DNA of 7,106 nt from Gammaproteobacteria bacterium (GCA_030429685.1 JAUIEY010000101.1:1-7106); one strand, 5' to 3'; positions 1-6,990 are shown, counted from the stretch's first letter. Translations and numbers: made by a program. Notes: generated from the letters alone by a model not told the origin.

Positions 1-693
1 CAGCGCGTCACTGTCAATCGCAATGCGAATCTCCATGCCCAGCCAGAGAGCCCGCAATTGCTCCAGCCTCTCCAGTTGCTCCAGTTCGCATGGGCCGGCT
101 GCACTAAGACGGCGCAATGCCGCCGGCCGGTATGCATACAGGCCGAGGTGCCGATAACCATGCGCCAGCGCCGCCTGCTGATCATGGCCATGTCCGGCGG
201 CCGGGATCGGCGCACGACTGAAATATAGCGCTCGCCCCGATGCATCAAACACCACTTTCACGACATTGGGATCACGATACTCAGTTTCGCTTTGCAGTGG
301 CGTGCACAAAGTCGCCAAGGCCGCCTCCGGATGCTCATGCAACAAAGCGGCAACCCGTACGATGCTTTGCGGCGGCATCAGTGGCGCATCACCCTGCACA
401 TTGACGACCGGCAACTCATCATCCCAACCCAACTGCTGACAGACCTCCGCCACCCGTTCGGTGCCTGATCGGCAGGCCGCCGAAGTCATGCAAACTTCGG
501 CGCCAAAGTCGCGCGCGGCAGCCGCCACATCTTCATTGTCAGTGGCAACCACAATATGACCAGCACCGCTCGCTATGGCGCGATCCCACACATGCTGCAG
601 CATCGGTCTGCCTGCCAGCGGCAGCAGAACCTTGCCCTGCAGCCGGGTGGACTCAAAACGCGCGGGTATTACGATTCTGAATTGTGCTTGCAT
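1..693 (-). CDS. kdsB: 3-deoxy-manno-octulosonate cytidylyltransferase (CMP-Kdo synthetase), 3' end cut by window
   Basis: This cytosolic enzyme activates Kdo with CTP to CMP-Kdo, the donor for the inner core of lipopolysaccharide. 231 codons are visible; the family is usually about 250 residues, so roughly 20 C-terminal residues, including the usual GVDTPEDL segment, lie outside the window. Seen in the translation: the N-terminal nucleotide-binding stretch IPARFESTRLQGK (residues 9-21), the SGTER motif (76-80), NVQGD (98-102) with the metal-binding Asp102, ALYFSR (155-160), RHLGLY (181-186) and LEQLR (210-214). Three positions depart from the usual motifs: Gln19 where LPGK has Pro, Ala103 where QGDEP has Glu, and Cys74 where His is common before SGT(D/E)R. 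ATG 693 is chosen because the protein then starts two residues longer than the E. coli form, and it lies 2 bp after the lpxK stop, so translation is probably coupled. The family call is very secure; specificity for Kdo rather than an 8-amino variant is not proven. Confidence 0.95.
   Translation of the reverse strand, partial: MQAQFRIVIPARFESTRLQGKVLLPLAGRPMLQHVWDRAIASGAGHIVVATDNEDVAAAARDFGAEVCMTSAACRSGTERVAEVCQQLGWDDELPVVNVQGDAPLMPPQSIVRVAALLHEHPEAALATLCTPLQSETEYRDPNVVKVVFDASGRALYFSRAPIPAAGHGHDQQAALAHGYRHLGLYAYRPAALRRLSAAGPCELEQLERLEQLRALWLGMEIRIAIDSDAL
58..84 (-). repeat. three imperfect 9-bp direct repeats inside kdsB
   Basis: On the plus strand TTGCTCCAG (58-66) and TTGCTCCAG (76-84) are identical and flank CCTCTCCAG (67-75). 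They are in frame and encode LEQ-LER-LEQ in KdsB. The family normally has a Glu/Leu-rich helix here ending in LEQLR, so the repeat is explained largely by the protein and no separate function is implied. Confidence 0.6.
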
Positions 694-695
694 AG

Positions 696-1703
696 TTACG
701 GACTCACGGCCGGCAGCCTTTCCAGCACTTTAAGCATCACTGCCTCCGCATCTGCATCAGCAATTTCCATTGTTGCGGGAACGTACCAGACATTGACGTC
801 TGCCACAGCAGCATATTTTACGGCGTCTTTTTCCGTCATCAGCACCGGCAGGTCGGCATCGCGCTGCAAATCCCTTATATCTGCGCGGCCGTGGTCAGCC
901 AGCGCCACTTCACGAACCCGGATGCCAAATTCGCGCAGACTGCCAAAAAATCGCGCCGGATTGCCGATACCGGCAACTGCCCAGACCTCCTGTCCGGCAA
1001 AATCACCCAGCGCACAGGTCACGGCGCCATCCAGGCTGCGGGCCTGCGCGACGCGTAAATCGAACCGCCGACCGCAGGCCTGCGTGCCACCATTAACCAA
1101 GACCGCATCCACGCTTTGCAGCCGCCCCACCCCTTCGCGCAGCGGGCCGGCCGGCAGCCGGTAACCGTTACCGAACAGGCGCGCACCGTCCACCACCACG
1201 AGTTCCGCATCGCGATGCAGCCGGTAATGCTGCAAACCATCGTCAGCTATCGCCACATTCGCACCCAACTGTGCGGCGCGATTCACCGCGGCGAGCCGGT
1301 CACGACAAACCACTACCGGATGCCCGGTAAGGCGCGCCAGCAGCACCGGTTCGTCGCCGTAATCCGCGGGATCGCTGTCGGGCTGAACCTGCTGCGGCTG
1401 CGCCCCGACAGTGCCGCCATAGCCGCGACTGACAATGGCCGGCTGGTAGCCGCGCCGGTGCAACTCGGCGGCGAGCCATGCAGCGACCGGCGTTTTGCCG
1501 GTACCGCCAGCCGTAATATTGCCAACCACGATGACAGGGATTTCCGCTTTGTGCACCCGGAACAGTCCAGCGGCAAAGCAATAACGGCGTGCAGCACTGA
1601 ACAGGGCAAATAACCACGACAGGGGCAACAGCACAACCGTTATCCAGCAACGGCCATACCAGCAGGAATCTACGAACTGTTGCGACCTAGCCGTCCTGTT
1701 CAT
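696..1703 (-). CDS. lpxK: tetraacyldisaccharide 4'-kinase
   Basis: LpxK phosphorylates the 4' position of the lipid A disaccharide with ATP to give lipid IVA, acting at the cytoplasmic face of the inner membrane. The product is 335 residues (E. coli 328). Seen: a hydrophobic N-terminal anchor around residues 19-38 containing LLPLSWLF, as in E. coli; the P-loop region VGNITAGGTGKTP (60-72); SRGYGG (92-97); GDEPVLLA (116-123); DDGLQHYRL (154-162); the NG..LPAGPLRE block (179-190); VDAVLVNGG (198-206); AGIGNPARFF (244-253); and MTEKDAVK (289-296). ATG 1703 is chosen because the conserved WYG segment (residues 15-17) follows it closely, and the nearest in-frame ATGs upstream lie deep inside msbA. 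The start overlaps the end of msbA by 17 bp and has no clear Shine-Dalgarno sequence, which suggests coupling to msbA translation. The TAA stop is 2 bp from the kdsB start, leaving no room for the small Trm112-like gene often found there. Confidence 0.95.
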   Translation of the reverse strand: MNRTARSQQFVDSCWYGRCWITVVLLPLSWLFALFSAARRYCFAAGLFRVHKAEIPVIVVGNITAGGTGKTPVAAWLAAELHRRGYQPAIVSRGYGGTVGAQPQQVQPDSDPADYGDEPVLLARLTGHPVVVCRDRLAAVNRAAQLGANVAIADDGLQHYRLHRDAELVVVDGARLFGNGYRLPAGPLREGVGRLQSVDAVLVNGGTQACGRRFDLRVAQARSLDGAVTCALGDFAGQEVWAVAGIGNPARFFGSLREFGIRVREVALADHGRADIRDLQRDADLPVLMTEKDAVKYAAVADVNVWYVPATMEIADADAEAVMLKVLERLPAVSP

Positions 1704-3483
1704 TGAATTGCAGGCGATACAGCGATGCGTAGGTCCCGCCGGCAGCGACCAGTTCCTGGTGGCGACCGGTTTCCACCATGCGCCCCTCGTCCATGACCAC
1801 AATGCGATCTGCATTTTCAATGGTTGAGAGCCGATGTGCGATCACAAAAGTGGTGCGATTTTCCATGAGCTTGTCGAGCGCACCCTGAATATGGCGCTCG
1901 GACTCGGTATCCAGTGCCGAGGTCGCTTCGTCGAGAATCAGGATGGGGGAATTCTTGAGCAGAGCACGCGCAATGGAAATGCGCTGGCGCTGCCCGCCCG
2001 ACAGCAATACGCCGCGATCACCCACCATGGTATCCAGGCCATCGGACAGCGTGGCGGTGAATTCAGTGACGTGAGCGGCAGCCGCTGCCGCCTCAATTTC
2101 CTGCGCCGAAGCATCAGCCAGCCCGCCATACGCAATGTTTGCGGCAATGCTGTCGTTAAACAGCGTGACTTCCTGGCTTACCAGACTGATATGCCGCCGC
2201 AGGCCCTGCAGCGAATATTCTGCGAGTGGTATATCGTCAATCAGTATCTCGCCCGTCTCACAATCGTAAAAGCGCGGCAACAGGCTTACCAGGGTGGACT
2301 TGCCACTGCCGGAACGGCCCACCAGCGCAATGGTCTCACCCGGTTCCACCTGCAGATTTATGCCGTGCAGCACCTGGCCTTCGCCGCTGCTGTAGGCAAA
2401 ATTCACATCGCGGAATTCGACCCGCCCGCGGATCTGCGCGGGCGCAAGAGTGCCGGTATCCTTTTCGGCCTCCTCATCGAGGATGCGAAACAGGCTCTCA
2501 CCGGCAGCGATACCGCGCTGAATGGTGGCATTCACCGTGGTAAGCCGCTTCAGCGGAGCCATTAGCAGCACCATGGCCGTGATAAACGCCGCCACATCGG
2601 CAACCGCTATATCAATGCGGCCGATCAGGTAGATCACGCCGGCCACACCAAAAGCCGTAACAAATACCGTTATCCCATTGCCGGCCGCAGTAGTTGCCAG
2701 CAATCGCATCTGAATGCGCCGGTTGTGCTCATTGGCGGTTTCAAAACGGCCGGATTCGTAGCGCTGGCCGCCAAAAATCTTGACGATGCGATTGGCCTGC
2801 AATGCCTCCGAGCCGATGCGCGTCAGGTCGCCCACGCTTGCCTGAATGCGCTGGTTGTGGCGCCGGAAACGCACCCCGAGATATCGCACCAGCAACGCAA
2901 TGACCGGCGCAACCACGAACACGAAGGCTGCCAGTTCCGCGCTCAGAAACAGCATGTAAATAACCAGAAAAACAATCGTGAGCGAATCCTTGAACAACAC
3001 AATTACGGAATTGGATGCCGAATCTGCTATCTGCTGCACGTCATAGGTAAGTTTGGACAGCAACACTCCGGCAGCCTGCTCGTCAAAAAAGCGGGTCGGC
3101 AGTGTCAGATAACGGTCGAAAACGCGCCGGCGAATTTCTTTGACAACCCGATTCGAAATCCAGCCCATGCCATACACCGAGCCGAAATTGGCCAGCCCGC
3201 GCACCACAAACAATGCCAGCACACCTGCCGGCAACCATTGCCGCACCCATTGCTGCTGCGGCGTCAGCTGGCTGCCGGCCGCGACCGTGTCGGTAAGCTG
3301 CTTGATCAGATAGGCAAAGCCGGCGTCGGAAGCGGCAAACAGCGCGGAGCTGATGGCTACCGCGATGAATACCGGCCAGTAGCGCGAACTCATGCTCAGC
3401 AAACGCCGGTAGATCGCCATTGACGAGTATGCGTTGTCCCGGTGCTGCTTGCCGGCGGCGGCGTTAGTGCCTGACTCGGCCAT
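1687..3483 (-). CDS. msbA: lipid A export ABC transporter, fused permease/ATPase
   Basis: MsbA is a homodimeric half-transporter that flips lipid A-core from the inner to the outer leaflet of the inner membrane using ATP. The protein has 598 residues (E. coli 582); the excess is mostly a hydrophilic N-terminus. Residues about 35-325 form the six-helix transmembrane domain, including FFDEQAAGVLLSKLTYD (132-148) and a KIFGGQ coupling segment (235-240). The nucleotide-binding domain shows Walker A GRSGSGKST (389-397), Q-loop Gln437 in SLVSQ, signature LSGGQ (494-498), Walker B ILILDEA (514-520) with catalytic Glu519, and switch His550. All catalytic residues are intact. Strong E. coli-like stretches such as NSPILILDEATSALDTESER make this MsbA rather than a generic exporter. 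ATG 3483 is taken because it is 2 bp after the exbD stop and has a weak GGA upstream; Met22 is an alternative start giving a length nearer the family norm. The 3' end overlaps lpxK, the next pathway gene. Confidence 0.96.
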   Translation of the reverse strand: MAESGTNAAAGKQHRDNAYSSMAIYRRLLSMSSRYWPVFIAVAISSALFAASDAGFAYLIKQLTDTVAAGSQLTPQQQWVRQWLPAGVLALFVVRGLANFGSVYGMGWISNRVVKEIRRRVFDRYLTLPTRFFDEQAAGVLLSKLTYDVQQIADSASNSVIVLFKDSLTIVFLVIYMLFLSAELAAFVFVVAPVIALLVRYLGVRFRRHNQRIQASVGDLTRIGSEALQANRIVKIFGGQRYESGRFETANEHNRRIQMRLLATTAAGNGITVFVTAFGVAGVIYLIGRIDIAVADVAAFITAMVLLMAPLKRLTTVNATIQRGIAAGESLFRILDEEAEKDTGTLAPAQIRGRVEFRDVNFAYSSGEGQVLHGINLQVEPGETIALVGRSGSGKSTLVSLLPRFYDCETGEILIDDIPLAEYSLQGLRRHISLVSQEVTLFNDSIAANIAYGGLADASAQEIEAAAAAAHVTEFTATLSDGLDTMVGDRGVLLSGGQRQRISIARALLKNSPILILDEATSALDTESERHIQGALDKLMENRTTFVIAHRLSTIENADRIVVMDEGRMVETGRHQELVAAGGTYASLYRLQFNEQDG

Positions 3484-3485
3484 AC

Positions 3486-3914
3486 TCAGTCCGCGGCGTC
3501 CTGCTGCCTGACGGTTGCAATGTTGATCTCGACATAGCCGACTCGCCCGGCCACATCCATGGCCGTTACCACCGCCTGATGACTGGCTTCAGCGTCGGCG
3601 CTGATAGTGATCTGGGTGCCGGGGCTGTCGCCGGCAAGTTTGCGGATGGCATTTTCCAGGGTGCCGGCGCGGGCATCAATCAGCAGGCGTCCGTTCACCA
3701 GATAGGTTCCCTGCGCAGTGACTGACACCACCATGGGCTCATCCTGCACTTCAACTATATCAGTGGACGACGCTTCCGGCAGCCGTAAACCGATCTTGGA
3801 TTCACGCACGAAGCTGGTGGTGATCATAAAAAACACCAGCAACAGCAGAACCACGTCAATCAACGAAGTCAGGTTGATTTCCGGTTCTTCGCGACTACGG
3901 CTGCTGAGATTCAT
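3486..3914 (-). CDS. exbD: ExbD/TolR-type biopolymer transport protein
   Basis: This is the small periplasm-facing subunit of an ExbB/ExbD proton-driven inner-membrane motor. The product has 142 residues, the usual family length. Seen: a short cytoplasmic N-terminus, the segment INLTSLIDVVLLLLVFFMIT (13-32) forming the single transmembrane helix, with Asp20 at the position of the essential protonatable aspartate, then a periplasmic domain of about 100 residues that includes the ITISADAEASH stretch (102-112) and a C-terminal VGYVEINIAT strand (125-134). ATG 3914 is chosen because it puts the charged tail and helix at the expected positions and has a GAGGG about 9 bases upstream; the open frame continues upstream only through the end of exbB. 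The start overlaps exbB by 20 bp and the stop is 2 bp from msbA. No TonB or TolA partner is in view, so what it energises is unknown. Assignment to the ExbD/TolR family is secure; ExbD versus TolR subtype rests on its pairing with exbB and on the lack of tolA/tolB. Confidence 0.92.
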   Translation of the reverse strand: MNLSSRSREEPEINLTSLIDVVLLLLVFFMITTSFVRESKIGLRLPEASSTDIVEVQDEPMVVSVTAQGTYLVNGRLLIDARAGTLENAIRKLAGDSPGTQITISADAEASHQAVVTAMDVAGRVGYVEINIATVRQQDAAD

Positions 3915-4557
3915 CGCTTCCGCCCTCTTCGTTTTTGCCGAGGGCATCCAGATAGCGTTTGCGGTGCAGCGCCTCGACCAGGGTGATGGCCTCTTTCTCC
4001 ATGCGCACCACCAGTGCCTCAACCCGGCCACGCAGGTAGCGATAGCCTATCAGGGCCGGAATCGCGACAATCAGTCCTGCGGCCGTGGTAATCAGCGCTT
4101 CCGAGATGCCACCGGCCAGCACCGACGGATTGCCGACGCCCTGGCTGGTGATGGCCTCGAATACGTTCACCATGCCTACCACAGTGCCAAGCAAACCCAG
4201 CAGTGGTGAAATTGCAGCGATGGTACCCAGCGTATTGAGGTAACGCTCCAGGTCGTGCACCACGTGACGACCGGTGTCCTCGATCCGCTCTTTCATGATT
4301 TCGCGGCTGCGATGGCGATTGCTCAATCCGACACTGAGAACTTCCCCCAGTGGCGAACTGTCATGCAGCGCTTTGAGGTGCTCGTGGTTAAGCTTGTTGG
4401 TGCTGACCCACTCCCAGACTTCTTTGGTGAGCCGGCGCGGCAACACCCGCTTTTCCTGCAAAGTCCACAGACGTTCAAGAATGATGGCGACTGCCATGAC
4501 TGAACACACGATGATGGGAAACATGACCCATCCACCGGCTTTTATAATTTCCAGCAT
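3895..4557 (-). CDS. exbB: ExbB/TolQ/MotA-family proton channel protein
   Basis: ExbB is the multi-pass inner-membrane subunit that, with ExbD, converts proton motive force into mechanical work. The product has 220 residues. Three membrane segments are visible: about 11-29 after the AGGWVMFPI start typical of this subgroup, about 108-131 containing SPLLGLLGTVVGMVNVF (117-133), and about 152-173 within GISEALITTAAGLIVAIPA (150-168). A cytoplasmic domain lies between the first two, and a basic/acidic tail follows the last. The small-residue motifs LLGLLGTVVGM and TTAAGL are the MotA/TolQ/ExbB signature. ATG 4557 is preferred over an in-frame TTG at 4578 because it begins with the conserved MLEIIKAGGW-like segment and has GGGA at -9 to -6. 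It overlaps exbD by 20 bp. The gene follows comEC by 75 bp and may head its own transcript. Subfamily name by similarity; the driven process is not identifiable here. Confidence 0.93.
   Translation of the reverse strand: MLEIIKAGGWVMFPIIVCSVMAVAIILERLWTLQEKRVLPRRLTKEVWEWVSTNKLNHEHLKALHDSSPLGEVLSVGLSNRHRSREIMKERIEDTGRHVVHDLERYLNTLGTIAAISPLLGLLGTVVGMVNVFEAITSQGVGNPSVLAGGISEALITTAAGLIVAIPALIGYRYLRGRVEALVVRMEKEAITLVEALHRKRYLDALGKNEEGGSDESQQP
3923..3927 (-). promoter_or_regulatory. ribosome binding site for exbD
   Basis: GAGGG lies 9 to 13 bases before ATG 3914, inside the last codons of exbB. It supports this start over the longer upstream reading, and allows ribosomes finishing exbB to re-initiate on exbD. 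Confidence 0.5.
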
Positions 4558-4562
4558 TCCCG

Positions 4563-4566
4563 TCCC
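4563..4566 (-). promoter_or_regulatory. ribosome binding site for exbB
   Basis: GGGA occupies -9 to -6 relative to ATG 4557, with a second GGGA directly against the start codon (-4 to -1). Spacing of the first copy is good and decides between ATG 4557 and the in-frame TTG at 4578. Confidence 0.5.
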
Positions 4567-4591
4567 GGAGTGTCCCAACCAGCGCGCTGCA

Positions 4592-4620
4592 ACTATACCC
4601 CGGCACTAGCCGTTTTTATA
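4592..4620 (-). promoter_or_regulatory. possible promoter for exbB-exbD-msbA-lpxK-kdsB
   Basis: In the only sizeable gap of the minus-strand series, reading on the minus strand, TATAAA (4615-4620) and TATAGT (4592-4597) are separated by 17 bp. The -10 matches the sigma70 consensus at 5 of 6 positions, the -35 at only 3 of 6. A start near 4585 would give a leader of about 28 bases to ATG 4557, with the ribosome site inside it. The region is locally AT-rich against GC-rich flanks. The call is a motif match only; read-through from comEC is equally possible. Confidence 0.35.
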
Positions 4621-4621
4621 G
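4593..4621. repeat. nested inverted repeat between comEC and exbB
   Basis: On the plus strand CTATA (4593-4597) pairs with TATAG (4617-4621), and inside it CGGC (4601-4604) pairs with GCCG (4609-4612) around an ACTA loop. Asymmetric CCC and TTTT spacers separate the two arms. The outer arms fall on the candidate -10 and -35 elements of the exbB promoter, so a regulator-binding dyad or a small hairpin are both possible. The stems are short. Confidence 0.45.
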
Positions 4622-4632
4622 TTTATTCAAAC

Positions 4633-6981
4633 TCAAAGGCAGTAATCATCAGACAGTGGGCGAATTGCCCATGGCCGCGTCCAGTGATTTTTACGCGCAG
4701 CCGCCAGTTGCAAGCCGCCGCTCTCCCGCCAGGTAAAACGCAATGCACCGGTGAGCGGCAAATTGAGACCGCAGCTGCCGTTGTTGCGCCAGCGCTCAAC
4801 CACCGCAGCTTTGGGGAAACCCCAGCGATTCAGAAATGCCGTTGTAAAGACCACATAGTGCGGTTGAGTGGCGGCAACAAGCCCGGCACCGGACGACGTC
4901 CCGCTGCCGTGATGGGGGGCTATGAGCAAATTGCTGTGCAGCCCGCCGCTCCGGGCAATCAGGACCGCTTCGGCCGCCGTCTCGATATCACCGGGCAACA
5001 GCACATGCGCGTCACGGAACCGCACGCTCAGCACGCATGAGGCGTCATTGTCTGACCAGCCGGCCAGTTTGAGCGGATGCAAAATCCGTATTTCGGCATC
5101 ACCCCAGCGCCATTGCATGCCGCGGCGGCAGCGGGCATGGCCGCTGCCTACTGCCGGCGCGGGCTGCAACACCAAAGCACGCGGATATACATCCAGCACG
5201 GTAGCGAGGCCACCGCTGTGATCCGTATCCGCATGGGAAACCACTACGACATCCAGCCTGCCCACACCGGCCTGCCGCAAAAACGGCAGCAACACGGTCC
5301 GCGCGGCATCGCCGCCGGGCCAGGCCGGACCGGTATCCACCAGCAAAGTTCGCTCACCGGCGCGAATGACCACTGCTGTGCCCTGCCCGACATCCAATAC
5401 ATCAACCTGAAAAACCGGCCGCGGCAGCAACAAACCACCCGCGGCGCAAAGCGCCGGCAACGCGACCAGCAACGGCAGACTGCGCAGCGGCCGGGGCAGC
5501 AGCAACAGCAAACAGAGACTCCCGGCCCCCAATTGCAGCGCCAGTTGCCTGCCATGCGCGTCGAACTGCGCCCAGCCGGAAGCTGCCGCGGCGCCCAGCA
5601 GTTCGAGTGCTCCGGCAAGCAACTCCGCGACCAGCCCCAGCAATGCTGCACCGGGCGCGGGCAGCAGCCACAAGAGCAGCACACTCAGCAAAGTCAGCGG
5701 CAGCAATATTAGGGAAAACAGTGGGATAGCCAGCAAATTGATGACGGGACCGAGCACCAGCCAGGCATCGAACAACAGCATATTCGGCACCGCCAGACCC
5801 AGGGTCAGGCGCCACTGTGCGCGCAGCAAATTACCCGCCGCCGTTGTCAGCCGACGGCGCCAGCCGTTCGATCCAGTGGTTTGCGCCACCTCGCACTCCC
5901 GGGGCAGAGCGCCGGCTGCGGTCAGCAGCGTCGCCACGGCGAGATAGGACATCCAGAAACCGGCGCCCAACACGACAAACGGATCGGCAAAAATTACCGC
6001 CGGAACCGAAACCGCCAGCAACCCGAGTGGACGCGGCACGCGATAACGCATGGTGGCCGCCAGCAACACCACAAACATCAGCGCCGCTCGCTGGGTCGGT
6101 GCCGACCAGCCGGCCAGCAGTGCATACCCCAGGGCAGCGCAGCCGCCGGCCACAAGTGCCGGCCAGCGCAGTCTGCCGGGTGGCGCAAGCCGGCCGCATA
6201 ACTGCCCCATCAGCCACCAGGCAGCGCCGGCAACCAGGCCGACATGCAATCCTGAAATGGCCATGAGGTGCACCGTGCCGGTGGCACGCAGCACCTCCCA
6301 CATATCCTGGCTGACGGCGCTGCGCACCCCGACCGTAAGACCTTCAATAATCGCGGTGGCGGGATGCTCACCAAGCACTGCACGGATGCGGTCACGCACG
6401 GCAACCCGCACCATCAGGATCGCATCGTTAACATGCAGATCGTGACGCGGCAGGTTCAGGCTGCTGTCACGCACGTAGCCGGTGGCCTGCACCCGCCCGG
6501 CCATAAACCAGTGCTGGCGGTCGAACTGCCCGGGATTGCTCTGGCCGTGCGGCGGTTTCAGGCGCACATGCAACTGATAGCAATCGCCTGCACGCGGCAC
6601 AAATGGTGCCGCCGCCGATTCCCGGGTGCGCTGCGTATAGGTCCGCAAATACAGCAGGCCACTGCCGGCATCGGCTGCCCGGCCGCGAAATAAAAAACTA
6701 CTGCCGGTGGGGCCGTGTCGCGGGAAATTCACCACACAACCGGTCACCAGACGATCCGCCGCATGCAATTCGACGCCCGGCAATCCCGCCCGGTAGGCAC
6801 CGGCATGCAGTGCCGCCCAGCACCACGCCACCAGCAACCAGGCGGCAAATTTAAACTTACCGCCGCGCCAAACAGCCAGCACGACCAGCGCCACCGCGAC
6901 CGGCAACAAATATGCGCCGGGAATATGCAACCAAAGACCGGCTAAGTTGCCAGCCAGGGCAGCAAGCGCCAATCGCTCCAT
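4633..6981 (-). CDS. comEC: ComEC/Rec2 DNA internalization protein
   Basis: ComEC is the inner-membrane channel through which single-stranded DNA enters the cytoplasm during natural transformation. The product has 782 residues (E. coli YcaI about 754) and all three expected regions. Residues about 1-60 hold N-terminal membrane helices, followed by a DUF4131/OB-like soluble part to about 190. Residues about 205-500 form the Competence membrane domain with HLMAISGLHVGL (238-249) and GWSAPTQRA (291-299). Residues about 525-760 form the metallo-beta-lactamase-like domain with LDVGQG (529-534), VDTG (548-551), HADTDHSGG (583-591), NDASCVL (645-651), GDIE (664-667) and PHHGS (689-693). The metal-ligand motif is intact, so the domain may be an active nuclease. 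The usual Gly-His-Pro near the end reads Gly-Phe-Pro (721-723). ATG 6981 is the first in-frame start and fits the family N-terminus; no Shine-Dalgarno is evident. Intactness does not by itself prove competence, as the gene is widely kept in bacteria not known to transform. Confidence 0.95.
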   Translation of the reverse strand: MERLALAALAGNLAGLWLHIPGAYLLPVAVALVVLAVWRGGKFKFAAWLLVAWCWAALHAGAYRAGLPGVELHAADRLVTGCVVNFPRHGPTGSSFLFRGRAADAGSGLLYLRTYTQRTRESAAAPFVPRAGDCYQLHVRLKPPHGQSNPGQFDRQHWFMAGRVQATGYVRDSSLNLPRHDLHVNDAILMVRVAVRDRIRAVLGEHPATAIIEGLTVGVRSAVSQDMWEVLRATGTVHLMAISGLHVGLVAGAAWWLMGQLCGRLAPPGRLRWPALVAGGCAALGYALLAGWSAPTQRAALMFVVLLAATMRYRVPRPLGLLAVSVPAVIFADPFVVLGAGFWMSYLAVATLLTAAGALPRECEVAQTTGSNGWRRRLTTAAGNLLRAQWRLTLGLAVPNMLLFDAWLVLGPVINLLAIPLFSLILLPLTLLSVLLLWLLPAPGAALLGLVAELLAGALELLGAAAASGWAQFDAHGRQLALQLGAGSLCLLLLLPRPLRSLPLLVALPALCAAGGLLLPRPVFQVDVLDVGQGTAVVIRAGERTLLVDTGPAWPGGDAARTVLLPFLRQAGVGRLDVVVVSHADTDHSGGLATVLDVYPRALVLQPAPAVGSGHARCRRGMQWRWGDAEIRILHPLKLAGWSDNDASCVLSVRFRDAHVLLPGDIETAAEAVLIARSGGLHSNLLIAPHHGSGTSSGAGLVAATQPHYVVFTTAFLNRWGFPKAAVVERWRNNGSCGLNLPLTGALRFTWRESGGLQLAAARKNHWTRPWAIRPLSDDYCL

Positions 6982-6990
6982 AAACGTGCG

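Noticed and set aside
556..1164. Ser/Ala-rich plus-strand open frame opposite kdsB and lpxK
   Set aside because: It crosses the junction of two well-supported genes on the other strand and has no family features.
1704..1820. Longer lpxK reading starting at 1820
   Set aside because: The extra 39 residues lie inside msbA, match nothing in LpxK, and the family N-terminus begins near ATG 1703.
1834..3423. Long plus-strand open frames opposite msbA (1834-2565 and 2725-3423)
   Set aside because: They are antisense to a clear, complete msbA, have no recognisable motifs, and are expected from stop-poor GC-rich coding sequence.
3915..4031. Longer exbD reading starting at 4031
   Set aside because: The extra 39 residues are the exbB C-terminus in another frame, Trp/Arg-rich and unlike ExbD; ATG 3914 has a ribosome site.
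4558..4578. exbB start at TTG 4578
   Set aside because: It adds seven residues not expected in the family, uses a rarer start codon, and has a poorer upstream site than ATG 4557.
4601..4617. Plus-strand hairpin CGGC-ACTA-GCCG followed by five T, terminator-like
   Set aside because: The stem is only 4 bp and no plus-strand gene lies upstream to be terminated; on the minus strand there is no T-run. It is listed only as an inverted repeat.
5077..5712. Gln/Arg-rich plus-strand open frame opposite comEC
   Set aside because: Its Gln-rich composition is what reverse-strand Leu/Ala-rich membrane codons (CTG, GCC) give; it is a shadow of comEC.
4633..6981. Frequent GCCGGC/CCGGCA words as possible DNA uptake sequences near comEC
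   Set aside because: They occur throughout all genes in varied contexts and fit codon bias for Ala/Gly/Pro in GC-rich DNA; no longer fixed word was seen.
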